Positions 17,146-25,599 of a DNA stretch of 64,000 nucleotides are shown in pieces. This DNA comes from Thermosipho sp. (in: thermotogales). GTDB taxonomy: Bacteria > Thermotogota > Thermotogae > Thermotogales > Fervidobacteriaceae. A program made the position numbers and the translations under genes. The notes under the pieces were generated by a model. That model saw only the letters and a list, made by a program, of their open reading frames with translations, did not search any database and was not told where the DNA came from. The first letter of the stretch is position 1, and every line of letters starts with the position of its first letter. The stretch lies in NCBI GenBank assembly GCA_017656345.1, contig JACDNZ010000007.1, positions 1 through 64,000 of the forward strand. The letters run 5' to 3'.

Positions 17146-17829
17146 TCACCTCAAAATCTCTTCACTTACTATTAATCCACTATCCATTCTTATTATTCTA
17201 TGTGCTCTTTGGGCTACCTGAGGATCGTGAGTCACTATAACAAAAGTTGTACCAAGTTCTTTATTCATTTCTAAAATAATCTGCATAATTTCTTCACTAC
17301 TTTTTGTATCTAAAGCTCCAGTAGGTTCATCAGCCCATACTATTTTCGGGTTATTAATTAAAGCTCTGGCAATAGCTACACGCTGTTGTTCACCACCTGA
17401 CATTTCCGACGGATAAGCTTTTGATCTATGGCTAATATGAAGCCTTTCAAGCCACTCAAATGCTTTTTTTCTAACTTCATTCACTGAAAACTTCTTAGAA
17501 ATTAACAATGGAATTTCTACATTTTCAACAGCATTTAAAACTGGTATTAGGTTAAAAAACTGAAAAATAAATCCCATGTTGTTAGCTCTAAATTGCGTTT
17601 TTTCTTCCTCACTCATTTTGCTTAAATCTTTCCCTGAAATAATTACACTACCTTCAGTTGGAGTATCTAAACCAGATAGACAATTTAAAAGCGTAGTCTT
17701 GCCACATCCTGACGGGCCTAATATTGCTAATATTTCCCCCTCATTAACTTCTAATGATATATCCTTTATTGCTACAAACGGTTCCTTTTTTCCATATACT
17801 TTTTTTAAATTCTTCGCTTTTACAACCAT
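17146..17829 (-). CDS. ABC transporter ATP-binding protein (LolD/MacB type), no adjacent permease
   Basis: The 227-residue ATPase has Walker A GPSGCGKTT, a Q-loop near FQFFNLIP, signature MSGGEQQRVAIARAL, Walker B IVWADEPTGALD and the H-loop VTHD. The VxxAxxLxKxYG start and GALDTKSS segment are typical of LolD/MacB-type ATPases that pair with FtsX-like permeases. No permease gene is adjacent: the next gene is recG. Its partner must be encoded elsewhere. It is the first gene of the long minus-strand operon and shares a palindromic promoter region with thiN. Confidence 0.88.
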   Translation of the reverse strand: MVVKAKNLKKVYGKKEPFVAIKDISLEVNEGEILAILGPSGCGKTTLLNCLSGLDTPTEGSVIISGKDLSKMSEEEKTQFRANNMGFIFQFFNLIPVLNAVENVEIPLLISKKFSVNEVRKKAFEWLERLHISHRSKAYPSEMSGGEQQRVAIARALINNPKIVWADEPTGALDTKSSEEIMQIILEMNKELGTTFVIVTHDPQVAQRAHRIIRMDSGLIVSEEILR

Positions 17830-17840
17830 ATTACCATCTC

Positions 17841-17870
17841 CATGATATAATCTAATTGTATTATATCATG
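17841..17870. promoter_or_regulatory. overlapping face-to-face promoters in an 11-bp palindrome
   Basis: CATGATATAAT and ATTATATCATG are perfect inverted repeats (17841-17851 and 17860-17870) with an 8-bp centre. Each arm contains a perfect TATAAT, at 17846-17851 on the plus strand for thiN and at 17860-17865 on the minus strand for the ABC ATPase. The -35 regions are poor on both sides. The two start sites would overlap, so initiation may be mutually exclusive. Confidence 0.6.
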
Positions 17871-17888
17871 ATAAACGGGGGTAAAAAA

Positions 17889-18500
17889 GTGAAAGCCACA
17901 ATTGTTTTAAATGGAAACACAAACAATCTACATATTCCAATTAATGATTTAATAATAGCAGTTGATGGTGGGGCAAATCTTCTCAGAAAAAACAATATTA
18001 TTCCAAATGTTATTATTGGTGACCTCGATTCAATTGATGATGAAACATTAAATTATTTTAAGGAAAGAAAAGTAAAAATTATTAAATTTCCAAAAGAAAA
18101 AGACAAAACTGATAGCGAACTTGCCATAATATATGCAATGGAAAATGGTGCCGATGAAATTAAAATCATTAATTATAACGGTGAAAGACTTGATATGATT
18201 TTAGCACTTTTTGGGTTAATGAAAAAATATAACTTAAATATCAAAGCTATTTCTGAAAAACTTGAAATTGGAATCATAAGAAAAAAACTTGAAATGAAAA
18301 CTCAAAAAAATGAAATTTGGTCATTTATTGCATTATGTGAGGCGGATATCTCACTCGAAGGATTCAAATATCCTTATAATGGTAAAATGACTTTTAATAA
18401 CCCAATAGGTGTTAGTAACGTAACTATTGATAATGAAATAAAAATTGAAGTTTCAAGTGGCGAGGTGATTTATTTCAGATGGAAAAAAAGTCCGTTGTAA
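17889..18500 (+). CDS. thiN: thiamine pyrophosphokinase
   Basis: The protein of about 203 residues has the motifs of thiamine pyrophosphokinase: AVDGGANLL, the GDLDSID metal/ATP motif, and FPKEKDKTDSELAI. It transfers pyrophosphate from ATP to thiamine to make TPP. The frame opens at 17856 inside the palindromic promoter, so the GTG at 17889, which follows a GGGGGT site, is the likely start. Its last 22 bases overlap dxr, coupling TPP synthesis to the isoprenoid gene; DXS, the step before Dxr, is TPP-dependent. Confidence 0.93.
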   Translation: MKATIVLNGNTNNLHIPINDLIIAVDGGANLLRKNNIIPNVIIGDLDSIDDETLNYFKERKVKIIKFPKEKDKTDSELAIIYAMENGADEIKIINYNGERLDMILALFGLMKKYNLNIKAISEKLEIGIIRKKLEMKTQKNEIWSFIALCEADISLEGFKYPYNGKMTFNNPIGVSNVTIDNEIKIEVSSGEVIYFRWKKSPL

Positions 18501-19549
18501 TTCTAGGTGCTACCGGTTCAATAGGCATTCAAACTCTTGAAGTTATTGAAAAACTTGATAATTTCTATATTTCAGGTATTGTGTTCGGTAAAAACATAAA
18601 TTTAGCAAGAGAGATCATCAAAAAGCACAATATTGAGAATTATTATTCTCCATATTTCCCAACCTATAAGTTCTCAACTTTGGAAGAAATGCTAGAAAAA
18701 TTAAACCCGGATATTGTTGTAGCAGCAATCCCTGGTTTTGATGGATTAATTGCTATTTTACAATCAATTCCATATACAAAACGACTTGCACTAGCAACAA
18801 AAGAAGCACTTGTATGTGCAGGCCCATTTATAAAAAATGAATGTGAAAAACATAAAGTCGAATTAATTCCAATAGATAGTGAACATTCTGCTATCTTCCA
18901 ACTATTTGACGAAAACGTGGTTAAAATAATGATTACAGCTTCTGGTGGAGCTGTTAGAAATGTTAAAAAAAATAAACTATCTAAATTAAAACCTAACGAT
19001 ATTTTAAAACATCCTGTATGGAATATGGGTAAACGCATAACTGTAGACTCAGCTACAATGGTTAATAAGGCCTTCGAAGTTATGGAAGCATATGAACTTT
19101 TTAATATTGAAAATATCGATGTACACATTCATCCAACCGGTACAGTTCATGGAGCAGTATTATTAAATGATGGCACCGTTAAAATTCATTTTGGCTTTCC
19201 AGACATGAAAGTACCAATTGCGTATTCCCTCACATACCCGGAAAGAAAATTTAATAATCCAAAATGGCCCAAGTTTGATCCAAAAAACTTTGAATTTTAC
19301 AATGTGGATGAGGAAAAATATCCTGCATTCTTCTATGGCAAATCTATCCTAAAAGACCTTGCAAAAAGAATCGCATTCAATGCTGCTGATGAAATAGCTG
19401 TTCAAAGATTTTTAACTGAAAAAATTAAATTCCCACAGATTGCTGATATTATTATTAATACATGCGAAAACATTAGAGGAAATGTCAACTCAATTGATGA
19501 TATCTTTGAAATCGATAAAATTTCAAGAAATTTTGCTCAAGAAATTTAG
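18479..19549 (+). CDS. dxr: 1-deoxy-D-xylulose 5-phosphate reductoisomerase
   Basis: The 356-residue enzyme shows the NADPH-binding GATGSIGIQTLEV, LATKEALVCAG, the metal/substrate motif PIDSEHSAIFQ, and TASGGAVR. It converts DXP to MEP in the non-mevalonate isoprenoid pathway. Length is slightly below the typical 380-400. The start overlaps thiN. A promoter for the downstream cobalamin riboswitch lies over its final codons. Confidence 0.96.
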   Translation: MEKKSVVILGATGSIGIQTLEVIEKLDNFYISGIVFGKNINLAREIIKKHNIENYYSPYFPTYKFSTLEEMLEKLNPDIVVAAIPGFDGLIAILQSIPYTKRLALATKEALVCAGPFIKNECEKHKVELIPIDSEHSAIFQLFDENVVKIMITASGGAVRNVKKNKLSKLKPNDILKHPVWNMGKRITVDSATMVNKAFEVMEAYELFNIENIDVHIHPTGTVHGAVLLNDGTVKIHFGFPDMKVPIAYSLTYPERKFNNPKWPKFDPKNFEFYNVDEEKYPAFFYGKSILKDLAKRIAFNAADEIAVQRFLTEKIKFPQIADIIINTCENIRGNVNSIDDIFEIDKISRNFAQEI

Positions 19550-19560
19550 TGTGATATAAT
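19533..19560 (+). promoter_or_regulatory. promoter for the btuFC riboswitch transcript
   Basis: TTGCTC (19533-19538) and a perfect TATAAT (19555-19560) are separated by 16 bp, with the -35 inside the end of dxr. Transcription would start near 19567, 16 nt before the riboswitch P1 helix. Confidence 0.65.
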
Positions 19561-19582
19561 ATAGTAAAAATTAATATACTCC

Positions 19583-19729
19583 ACTTTTCACAAAAGGGAA
19601 GCCGGTGAAAATCCGGTACGGGGACGCCACCGTAACCGGGGACGAACCCCACAAAAGCCACTGGGCTAATGCCTGGGAAGGCGTGGGTAGTAGGATGATC
19701 CGGAAGTCGGGATACCTTTTGTGAAAAGT
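19583..19729 (+). promoter_or_regulatory. cobalamin (AdoCbl) riboswitch
   Basis: The conserved core is clear: GCCGGTGAAAATCCGG, GCCACTGGG, GGGAAGGCG and CCGGAAGTCGGGATACC. P1 is a perfect 15-bp helix between 19583-19597 and 19715-19729. The element lies between dxr and btuF and is followed by an intrinsic terminator, so B12 binding is expected to stop transcription of the uptake genes. Confidence 0.95.
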
Positions 19730-19737
19730 CGTGGAAA

Positions 19738-19770
19738 CCACCTTTACGGTCCCTAAAGGTGGGCATTTTT
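19738..19770 (+). terminator. riboswitch expression-platform terminator
   Basis: CCACCTTTA pairs with TAAAGGTGG across a 7-nt loop, then GCATTTTT. The first arm can alternatively pair with GTGG at 19731-19734, a possible anti-terminator. It lies 33 nt before the btuF start. Confidence 0.85.
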
Positions 19771-19802
19771 CTTTAAATCATTTAAGGAGGAGGAGAAGAG
19801 AT

Positions 19803-20687
19803 ATGTTAAAAAAATTATTTGTCGTCACTTCACTTTTACTAACTTTTCTTACAGTTTTTTCATTAACCATTGTAGATGATGCTGGAAGGATAGTAACTAT
19901 TGAAGAAATTCCCACAAGAGTAGTTTCAGCAGCACCAAATGCTACAAAGTTTTTAACCTTCTTAGGTATTGAAAAAAATATCGTTGGTGTCACAGATTGG
20001 GATAGCTTTGAAGCAGAAAAAATTGGAAATATAGTACCATTAAATATTGAAAAAATTTTATCTCTCGAACCAGATCTAGTAATTACTTTTGGTGGATTCC
20101 AATTGCCTGAAGTTGAAAAACTGGAAAAATTTGGACTTAATGTCCTTGTTTTGAATCCAACAACTTTAAATGATATTGTGAAGGATATATCATTACTAGG
20201 AGCAATATTTGGAATTCAAGAAAGAGCAAGTAAACTTTCTGAGAACTTAAAAAATAAAATTGTCGAATTTGGCGTTAAAACTGCAAAAATACCATTGGAA
20301 ACCAGACCAACTGTATTTTTTACAATTACCACCCCAAATGATGACACAAAAGAACTATGGACAGCTGGTACAGGATCATATATTAATGAATTAATAACTA
20401 TTGCCGGCGGTGTAAATATTGCTGCCCCATACACCGGCAATAATGGTTGGTTGCCTGTAAACTGGGAATTCGTAGTTTATAACAACCCAGATATAATAAT
20501 TGTTGCTACATACGATGATCCTACTAAAACACTTGAAAAAATTAAAAACAGTGAAATTTTTGGCTCATTAAAAGCTATTAAAAATGGAAAACTACTTATT
20601 GTCGACGGAAATGACATTAGTGAAATATCTCCTAATATTGTTGAATACTTAGACATTTTTTATAACTTTTTCTATGGAGGTAACTAA
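19803..20687 (+). CDS. btuF: vitamin B12 ABC transporter substrate-binding protein
   Basis: The 294-residue protein has a signal peptide (MLKKLFVV plus a hydrophobic stretch ending near VFS) without a lipobox, then the periplasmic-binding fold of the FecB/BtuF group: TIVDDAGR, RVVSAAPNATKFLTFLG, VGVTDWD and SLEPDLVI. Substrate assignment to cobalamin or corrinoid rests on the riboswitch in its leader. The longer open frame from 19731 runs through the terminator and is not real; AAGGAGGAGGAG precedes the ATG at 19803. It overlaps btuC by one base. Confidence 0.92.
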   Translation: MLKKLFVVTSLLLTFLTVFSLTIVDDAGRIVTIEEIPTRVVSAAPNATKFLTFLGIEKNIVGVTDWDSFEAEKIGNIVPLNIEKILSLEPDLVITFGGFQLPEVEKLEKFGLNVLVLNPTTLNDIVKDISLLGAIFGIQERASKLSENLKNKIVEFGVKTAKIPLETRPTVFFTITTPNDDTKELWTAGTGSYINELITIAGGVNIAAPYTGNNGWLPVNWEFVVYNNPDIIIVATYDDPTKTLEKIKNSEIFGSLKAIKNGKLLIVDGNDISEISPNIVEYLDIFYNFFYGGN

Positions 20688-21676
20688 TGCAAAGAGAGAA
20701 ATACTTTAAAATTGGACGTATAGCTATTCCTATTTTATTTCTTATCACTATTCTTTTGAACTTAACTTTTGGAAGTGTAAAATTATCATTTTTAGATATT
20801 TTTAAATCATTATTTTCAGATGATCAAATTCATTTTCTTGTCTGGAAACTTAGATTTCCTAGAATTTTAATGGGAATAATTGCTGGTGCTGGACTCTCAA
20901 TCGTAGGATCAGTATTTCAAACAATAATGAAAAATCCTCTTGTAGATCCTTATCTAATAGGAACTTCTGCGGGTGCTGGATTTGGGGCTGTTCTTGCAAT
21001 ATATATTGCAGCTTCATACAACAGATTTTTTAATATCACTCTCTTTTCATTTTTATTTTCATTTATTGCATCACTATTAACTATAATTCTCGCGAAGAGA
21101 AAAGGAATAATACCAATTACACATTTAATTTTATCTGGTGTTTTAATTAGTACTACTTTTTCCTCTGCAACAGTTCTTTTAATAAATTTTTCTAGAAGAA
21201 ATATCACCAATGCATATGTATGGTTATTTGGAAGTCTTTCAGGAATTTCATTTAAAGATGTATTAATTCCAGCCATTTCAGTAATTTCTTTCTTCATATT
21301 CGCAATTTTTAAATCGAAAGAACTTGATGCACTTGCTTTAGGTGAAGAAGAAGCAAAATTACTTGGTATAGAAGTTGAACGCGAAAAGTGGATATTTTAC
21401 CTTCTCGGAGCATTCGTCGTATCTACTATCGTTTCAAAAACAGGAATTATAGGTTTCGTGGGATTAATCATTCCACATGCAGCAAGAATAATTACTGGAA
21501 GTAAGCATATAAATAGCCTCTTAGGTAGCTTTTTACTTGGGGGAATATTTTTATCTATTTCAGACACAATAGCTCGAACAATTGTTTCGCCAATTGAAAT
21601 TCCTATTGGAATTATTACCTCGTTTATCGGTGCCCCTTTAATGTTTATACTTATAAAAAAAGGGATGTCAAAATAA
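20687..21676 (+). CDS. btuC: vitamin B12 ABC transporter permease (FecCD family)
   Basis: The 329-residue permease has about ten transmembrane helices and family signatures LRFPRILMGIIAGAGL, NPLVDPYLIGTSAGAGFG and the ATPase-contact loop GFVGLIIPHAAR. With BtuF it forms the import complex. No ATPase gene follows: a terminator and the oppositely oriented tmRNA come next, so the BtuD subunit must come from elsewhere in the genome. Confidence 0.93.
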   Translation: MQREKYFKIGRIAIPILFLITILLNLTFGSVKLSFLDIFKSLFSDDQIHFLVWKLRFPRILMGIIAGAGLSIVGSVFQTIMKNPLVDPYLIGTSAGAGFGAVLAIYIAASYNRFFNITLFSFLFSFIASLLTIILAKRKGIIPITHLILSGVLISTTFSSATVLLINFSRRNITNAYVWLFGSLSGISFKDVLIPAISVISFFIFAIFKSKELDALALGEEEAKLLGIEVEREKWIFYLLGAFVVSTIVSKTGIIGFVGLIIPHAARIITGSKHINSLLGSFLLGGIFLSISDTIARTIVSPIEIPIGIITSFIGAPLMFILIKKGMSK

Positions 21677-21704
21677 AAAAGGGAGCAAAATTGCTCCCTT
21701 TTTC
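21675..21704. terminator. terminator between btuC and tmRNA
   Basis: GGGAGCAA and TTGCTCCC form an 8-bp stem extended by A/T flanks, with T-runs on both strands, so it can serve both convergent transcripts. Confidence 0.88.
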
Positions 21705-21708
21705 TTTC

Positions 21709-22070
21709 TGGTGGAGGCGGCGGGAATCGAACCCGCGTCCGAAAGTAGGTACCCCCGAGCTTCTCCGAGCGCAGTCCGTGTTTTAACTTTCGGATTTGAA
21801 GCGCCCACGGACAGGCTCTTCAAATCCTATCCTTCCTGAATATTCGCAACACCAGGCGGAAGGAAAACCTGAAGTTGCTAGGCTGGTTGTGTCACGCCCT
21901 AACCAGAACCCCAGCCAAATTCTGGCAGGACGGCAGCTTATCTATTAAGCTGCAAGAGCAAGTTCTTCGTTGGCACTTATCTTTTTTCCAGATTTTTACT
22001 GACGGGGAACCTGGAAAACCCCGGCTCGCTTCTCGGGGGCACCTACCCCCGTCGAAACCAGTTCGCCCCC
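21709..22070 (-). ncRNA. ssrA: tmRNA (transfer-messenger RNA)
   Basis: The 5' end GGGGGCGAACTGGTTTCGAC and the 3' TTCGATTCCCGCCGCCTCCACCA region form the tRNA-like domain, with 5' GGGGGCG pairing to CGCCTCC and an encoded CCA. The tag frame runs on the minus strand from 21974 to 21945 and reads ANEELALAA then TAA, the expected ALAA degradation end. Several pseudoknot arms lie between. Length is 362 nt. It releases stalled ribosomes with SmpB, which is not in this window. Confidence 0.97.
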
Positions 22071-22106
22071 AATAATATAGACTGAAATTTTGTTAAATTA
22101 GTTCCT

Positions 22107-22132
22107 AAAAAAAAGGGCCCCTTTTGGGACCT
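22107..22132 (-). terminator. terminator of tRNA-Leu
   Basis: On the minus strand GGTCCC, loop AAAA and GGGGCC (one G-U pair) are followed by eight T. It separates tRNA-Leu from the tmRNA promoter region. Confidence 0.75.
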
Positions 22133-22134
22133 GT

Positions 22135-22223
22135 TGGTGCCGAGGGCGGGACTTGAACCCGCACGGGCCACAATGCCCACATGGCCCTCAACCATGCGTG
22201 TCTGCCAATTCCACCACCTCGGC
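22135..22223 (-). tRNA. tRNA-Leu (GAG)
   Basis: The complement begins GCCGAGG and ends CCTCGGCACCA with encoded CCA. The anticodon stem CATGG/CCATG encloses TTGAGGG, giving GAG. The long variable arm GGGCATTGTGGCCC is typical of leucine tRNA. Length is 89 nt. Confidence 0.96.
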
Positions 22224-22233
22224 ATCACTATAT

Positions 22234-22262
22234 ATTATATCATATTTTATAAATTTCGTCAA
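22234..22262 (-). promoter_or_regulatory. tRNA-Leu promoter
   Basis: TTGACG (22257-22262) and a perfect TATAAT (22234-22239) are separated by 17 bp on the minus strand and sit just upstream of the tRNA. The rest of the 22224-22341 gap shows only AT-rich sequence. Confidence 0.85.
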
Positions 22263-22341
22263 CCTTGTTTTTTACTTGATCCACGGCACTTTTTATTATA
22301 TCATCATATCATTTTTTTTCAAGAGTTAATTTAAAAATTTT

Positions 22342-22800
22342 TCACTCAATTTCAAAGTAGTACCTCATTCCTAATCCTCCGCTTATTTCAAACGTAGATG
22401 CTGGTAATAAATTAAGTGTTGGCACAATCTCAAAGAAAAACTCAAAAGGAATATCTTTAAAATTAAAGCTAATACCTACTGGAAATCTAACACCAACAAC
22501 AATTTGATTTGCCAGTTTTATTTTTCCACCAATACCATAATATGTATCTAAAGCATTTTCCTCAACTTTAATCCAATTAAACTTATAAAACAAACAATCA
22601 GCGTGTAAATATAATGAATCATTATTTATGAGCGACCACGAAACTGCCCCAGTTAAAGCTTTATTGTAATCTTTCCAATTTTTAAAACTCAAACCGGTAG
22701 GTTCTCCTAAAATAAACCCCACACCAAGATTTCTAGAAAAAGCATTAAAATACATTAGTGTAATAACTACTAAAATTAAAATTAAAAATTTTTTGTTCAT
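22342..22800 (-). CDS. small secreted beta-barrel-like protein (DUF3996-like)
   Basis: The 152-residue protein has a signal peptide (MNKKFLILILVV to about FSR), then alternating aromatic/polar strands and the phrase GEPTGLSFKNW, ending in an aromatic strand GLGMRYYFEIE. This fits an eight-stranded outer-membrane barrel of the DUF3996 type known from spirochaetes and others. In this lineage it could sit in the toga. It lies 29 bp downstream of sufU in the same orientation and may be co-transcribed, though a functional link to Fe-S assembly is not evident. Confidence 0.65.
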   Translation of the reverse strand: MNKKFLILILVVITLMYFNAFSRNLGVGFILGEPTGLSFKNWKDYNKALTGAVSWSLINNDSLYLHADCLFYKFNWIKVEENALDTYYGIGGKIKLANQIVVGVRFPVGISFNFKDIPFEFFFEIVPTLNLLPASTFEISGGLGMRYYFEIE

Positions 22801-22829
22801 TTATTGCTCTCCTTCCACAATAATAATTA

Positions 22830-23240
22830 TTAAGACGATTCAATATTTTTAAGTATTAGTTCAAGAGTTTTCCATGAAAGTAAAAAACATTTTATTCGCA
22901 TAGGATAATTTTTTATATCTTCCATTTTAGTGATGAGTCCCAATTTATCACTTTCGTATTTTTCACCCTTAACCATTAATAAAACATTCTCGAGAATCAT
23001 TTTCACATCATCTAAATTTTTCCCGATAATATTCTCAATCATCAGATTTGCTGATGCTTGACTTATTGCACATCCAATTCCTTCAAATTTTGCATCAACA
23101 ATTTTATTTTCCTCAATTTTTACATACAAAGTGATTTCATCACCACAAGACAAATTTTTTCCTTCTTGAGCTAATGCATCCTCCAATTTTCCTTTATATT
23201 TCTGCAATTTTGCGTAATCCATTATCAATTCATTATACAT
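22830..23240 (-). CDS. sufU: Fe-S cluster assembly protein SufU
   Basis: The 136-residue IscU-like protein keeps three cysteines at the expected places: [16 protein letters not shown] and RIKCFLLSW, plus the SufU aspartate after the first. SufU is a zinc protein that takes persulfide sulfur from SufS. Its start overlaps the sufS stop by 8 bases. It completes the sufCBDSU operon. Confidence 0.95.
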   Translation of the reverse strand: MYNELIMDYAKLQKYKGKLEDALAQEGKNLSCGDEITLYVKIEENKIVDAKFEGIGCAISQASANLMIENIIGKNLDDVKMILENVLLMVKGEKYESDKLGLITKMEDIKNYPMRIKCFLLSWKTLELILKNIESS

Positions 23241-24477
23241 TAAACCACTCCTTGATACTTTTTATACCTTTAACTAATATATCTATATCTTCATTGTTAT
23301 TATATATATAAAAACTTGCTCTGCAAGTCCCATATGGAAACACTTTAAGGTTACTCTCTTGTTTTAAAATACTCATTAGTGGCTGTGCACAATGATGCCC
23401 ACTCCTCACCGCCACACCAAACTTTTCATCAAGTAAATGAGCTAAATCATGTGGATGAACCCCTTCTAAATTAAAACTTATAATTCCCTGATGTCTTTCA
23501 TCCATTGGTCCATAAATCTCCAAACCTTTAATTTCGCTAAGCTTTTTTAATGCATAAGTAGTAAGACTACAAATATGATTCTTTATATTATCAAAACCTA
23601 ATGTTTCCAGATATTTTATAGCTTCTCCAAAACCAATTATTCCAGCAATATTTGGCGTTCCCGCTTCAAATTTATATGGTAATTCATTAAAAGTAACATT
23701 ATCAAAACTTACTTTATCAATCATTTCCCCACCATACAAAAATGGTTCCATATTTTCTAAATGTTCCTTTTTTGCGTATAAAATTCCCACACCAGATGGT
23801 CCAAGCATTTTATGCGCTGAAAATGCTAAAAAATCAATATCAAGACTTTTCACATCTATCTTCTCATGAGGCATTAATTGTGCGGCATCAACTATCAATA
23901 TTGAATTTGGGAAAATTTTTCTCAATTGCTCTATATCTATAACCTGCCCAGTTACATTTGAATGGGCAGTAACGCTTACAATTTTTGGATTAAATTCTTT
24001 AAATTTCAATAAATCCTTTTCTTCAATGGTTCCAAATCTTCCAGTTGGTTTTATAAAATGAACACTAAATCCAAAAAATTTTGATAATCTGACCCATGGT
24101 ACAAAATTTGCATGATGCTCAATCGCCGTGATTAAAACATTATCTCCTTCTTTTATAAATCCGCTTCTAATAAAACTTTCAACAATCATATTTATTGACA
24201 TTGTCGTTCCAGAAGTAAAAATTATTTCCTCACCATTAGCATTTAAAAAAGAAGCAAGAATTTCTCTTGCTTCTTCTAATTTCAGTGTTGATTCAGAAGA
24301 TAACGTATGAACAGCTCTATGAACATTAGCAAAATTATTTAAATAAAAATGAGAAATATTCTCAATTACAGATTTCGGCTTTAATGTGGTTGCAGCGTTA
24401 TCTAAATAAACCAATCTATTGCCATTGATTTTTCTCGATAAAGCTGGAAAATCATCCCATAAATTCTTCAAGAGCAT
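23233..24477 (-). CDS. sufS: cysteine desulfurase SufS
   Basis: The protein of about 414 residues is a class-V aminotransferase-fold PLP enzyme. [11 protein letters not shown] opens it, [11 protein letters not shown] and [16 protein letters not shown] follow, [14 protein letters not shown] holds the Schiff-base lysine, and [10 protein letters not shown] holds the active cysteine of the group II (SufS) type. It removes sulfur from cysteine for cluster assembly. The ATG at 24477 is preferred to the TTG at 24495; it overlaps sufD by 26 bases. Confidence 0.95.
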   Translation of the reverse strand: MLLKNLWDDFPALSRKINGNRLVYLDNAATTLKPKSVIENISHFYLNNFANVHRAVHTLSSESTLKLEEAREILASFLNANGEEIIFTSGTTMSINMIVESFIRSGFIKEGDNVLITAIEHHANFVPWVRLSKFFGFSVHFIKPTGRFGTIEEKDLLKFKEFNPKIVSVTAHSNVTGQVIDIEQLRKIFPNSILIVDAAQLMPHEKIDVKSLDIDFLAFSAHKMLGPSGVGILYAKKEHLENMEPFLYGGEMIDKVSFDNVTFNELPYKFEAGTPNIAGIIGFGEAIKYLETLGFDNIKNHICSLTTYALKKLSEIKGLEIYGPMDERHQGIISFNLEGVHPHDLAHLLDEKFGVAVRSGHHCAQPLMSILKQESNLKVFPYGTCRASFYIYNNNEDIDILVKGIKSIKEWFNV

Positions 24478-25588
24478 TTTCCACCAACCCCTCAAGCTTA
24501 TATTCAGAAAGTTCTTCTTTTAAAGACTCAAATATACCATTTATTATATATCTTTTCGCCTCTTCTTTTGAAAAACCCCTTGTCATAAGATAGAAAACAG
24601 AATCTTCATCTAAAGGCGATGAACTTGCAGCATGTGAAGCCACAATTTCATTTTCATCAACTAACAAACTAGGAATAGCTTCCATTGTTGAATCAGGAGA
24701 CAACAAAATACATCTTTCAGATTCAGAAGCTTCAACGTTTTTTGCACCTCTTCTAATATCAAGTATACCACGAAATATAACTTTTCCACTATCTGACATC
24801 GCACCTTCAGCTTTGAGCATACCAACATTTTCTTGCCCAATAAATCTAAATAAATAAAGAAGATCAAAAATCGAACTACCACTACCTAAAAAGTATGGTT
24901 TTAATTCAACTTTTGCGCGCGTATCCATTAATTTTACTCCTAAATAACTAGCTATTTTACCTTTTCCAGAATAAAAATCTCTAACGAACACTTTTGCATC
25001 ATTCTTTGCCCAAATAAATAAGTTATTTACCCCAAACGAATTTTGAGAACTAAAATATAAATTATATAAAGTCAATTTTGCATTATTCTCAACTACAAAT
25101 CTGACTGTATTATTTGAAAAGCTATCATTTCTTATTAATCTTATTACAACTGCATCCCCCGTAACCCTAATAAAATCGTTCGTAATTTCACTGTTTGTTT
25201 CTAAAATCATCTTCTGCGTATCATTAATTTCTATAAACTTTCCTTTCGAGGAAAAAATGTCTGAAAGAAGAACATATTTCCTATGAGCCCCTTCAAAATC
25301 GTAGTTCAAAATATACATCAATTGTTCTTTAGATAAATCATTAAAATAACTTTTATATTTATAAACTGGCAATTTTATATTTTTCACATTCATTCTTTTC
25401 CAAATTGGAAAACCAATATCAATATACTCTTTAAACCTTTCAATAACGTACTCCTTAGTATAAACATTTCCAACATTTTCCAGTACTTCTGCAAAAACAT
25501 TTTCATCATAATCTCCTTCGAAAGTTTCTTCTGGTGAAGCAACTACTGCTTTTTTCCCATCTAACATTAATTCAAGTGTTTTTTCCAT
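24452..25588 (-). CDS. sufD: Fe-S scaffold complex subunit SufD
   Basis: The protein of about 378 residues belongs to the SufB/SufD family by its C-terminal beta-helix region and the ending [19 protein letters not shown] and [15 protein letters not shown]. It lacks the conserved SufB cysteine context and has SufD size. It pairs with SufB on SufC. The ATG at 25588 follows a GGTGAGGTG site, so the GTG at 25603 is not needed. Confidence 0.92.
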   Translation of the reverse strand: MEKTLELMLDGKKAVVASPEETFEGDYDENVFAEVLENVGNVYTKEYVIERFKEYIDIGFPIWKRMNVKNIKLPVYKYKSYFNDLSKEQLMYILNYDFEGAHRKYVLLSDIFSSKGKFIEINDTQKMILETNSEITNDFIRVTGDAVVIRLIRNDSFSNNTVRFVVENNAKLTLYNLYFSSQNSFGVNNLFIWAKNDAKVFVRDFYSGKGKIASYLGVKLMDTRAKVELKPYFLGSGSSIFDLLYLFRFIGQENVGMLKAEGAMSDSGKVIFRGILDIRRGAKNVEASESERCILLSPDSTMEAIPSLLVDENEIVASHAASSSPLDEDSVFYLMTRGFSKEEAKRYIINGIFESLKEELSEYKLEGLVENALEEFMG

Positions 25589-25599
25589 ACATTTACACC

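Noticed and set aside
18664-19128. Minus-strand ORF (154 codons) inside dxr
   Set aside because: It is fully antisense to dxr motifs and shows no family resemblance.
19485-19766. Minus-strand ORF of 93 codons over the riboswitch
   Set aside because: It reads antisense through the conserved RNA structure; translation artefact.
19731-19802. Extension of btuF to an ATG at 19731
   Set aside because: The extra 24 codons cross the riboswitch terminator and lack a ribosome site, whereas the ATG at 19803 has a strong one.
21875-22334. Small ORFs over tmRNA and tRNA-Leu
   Set aside because: They translate RNA genes; such peptides are common annotation artefacts.
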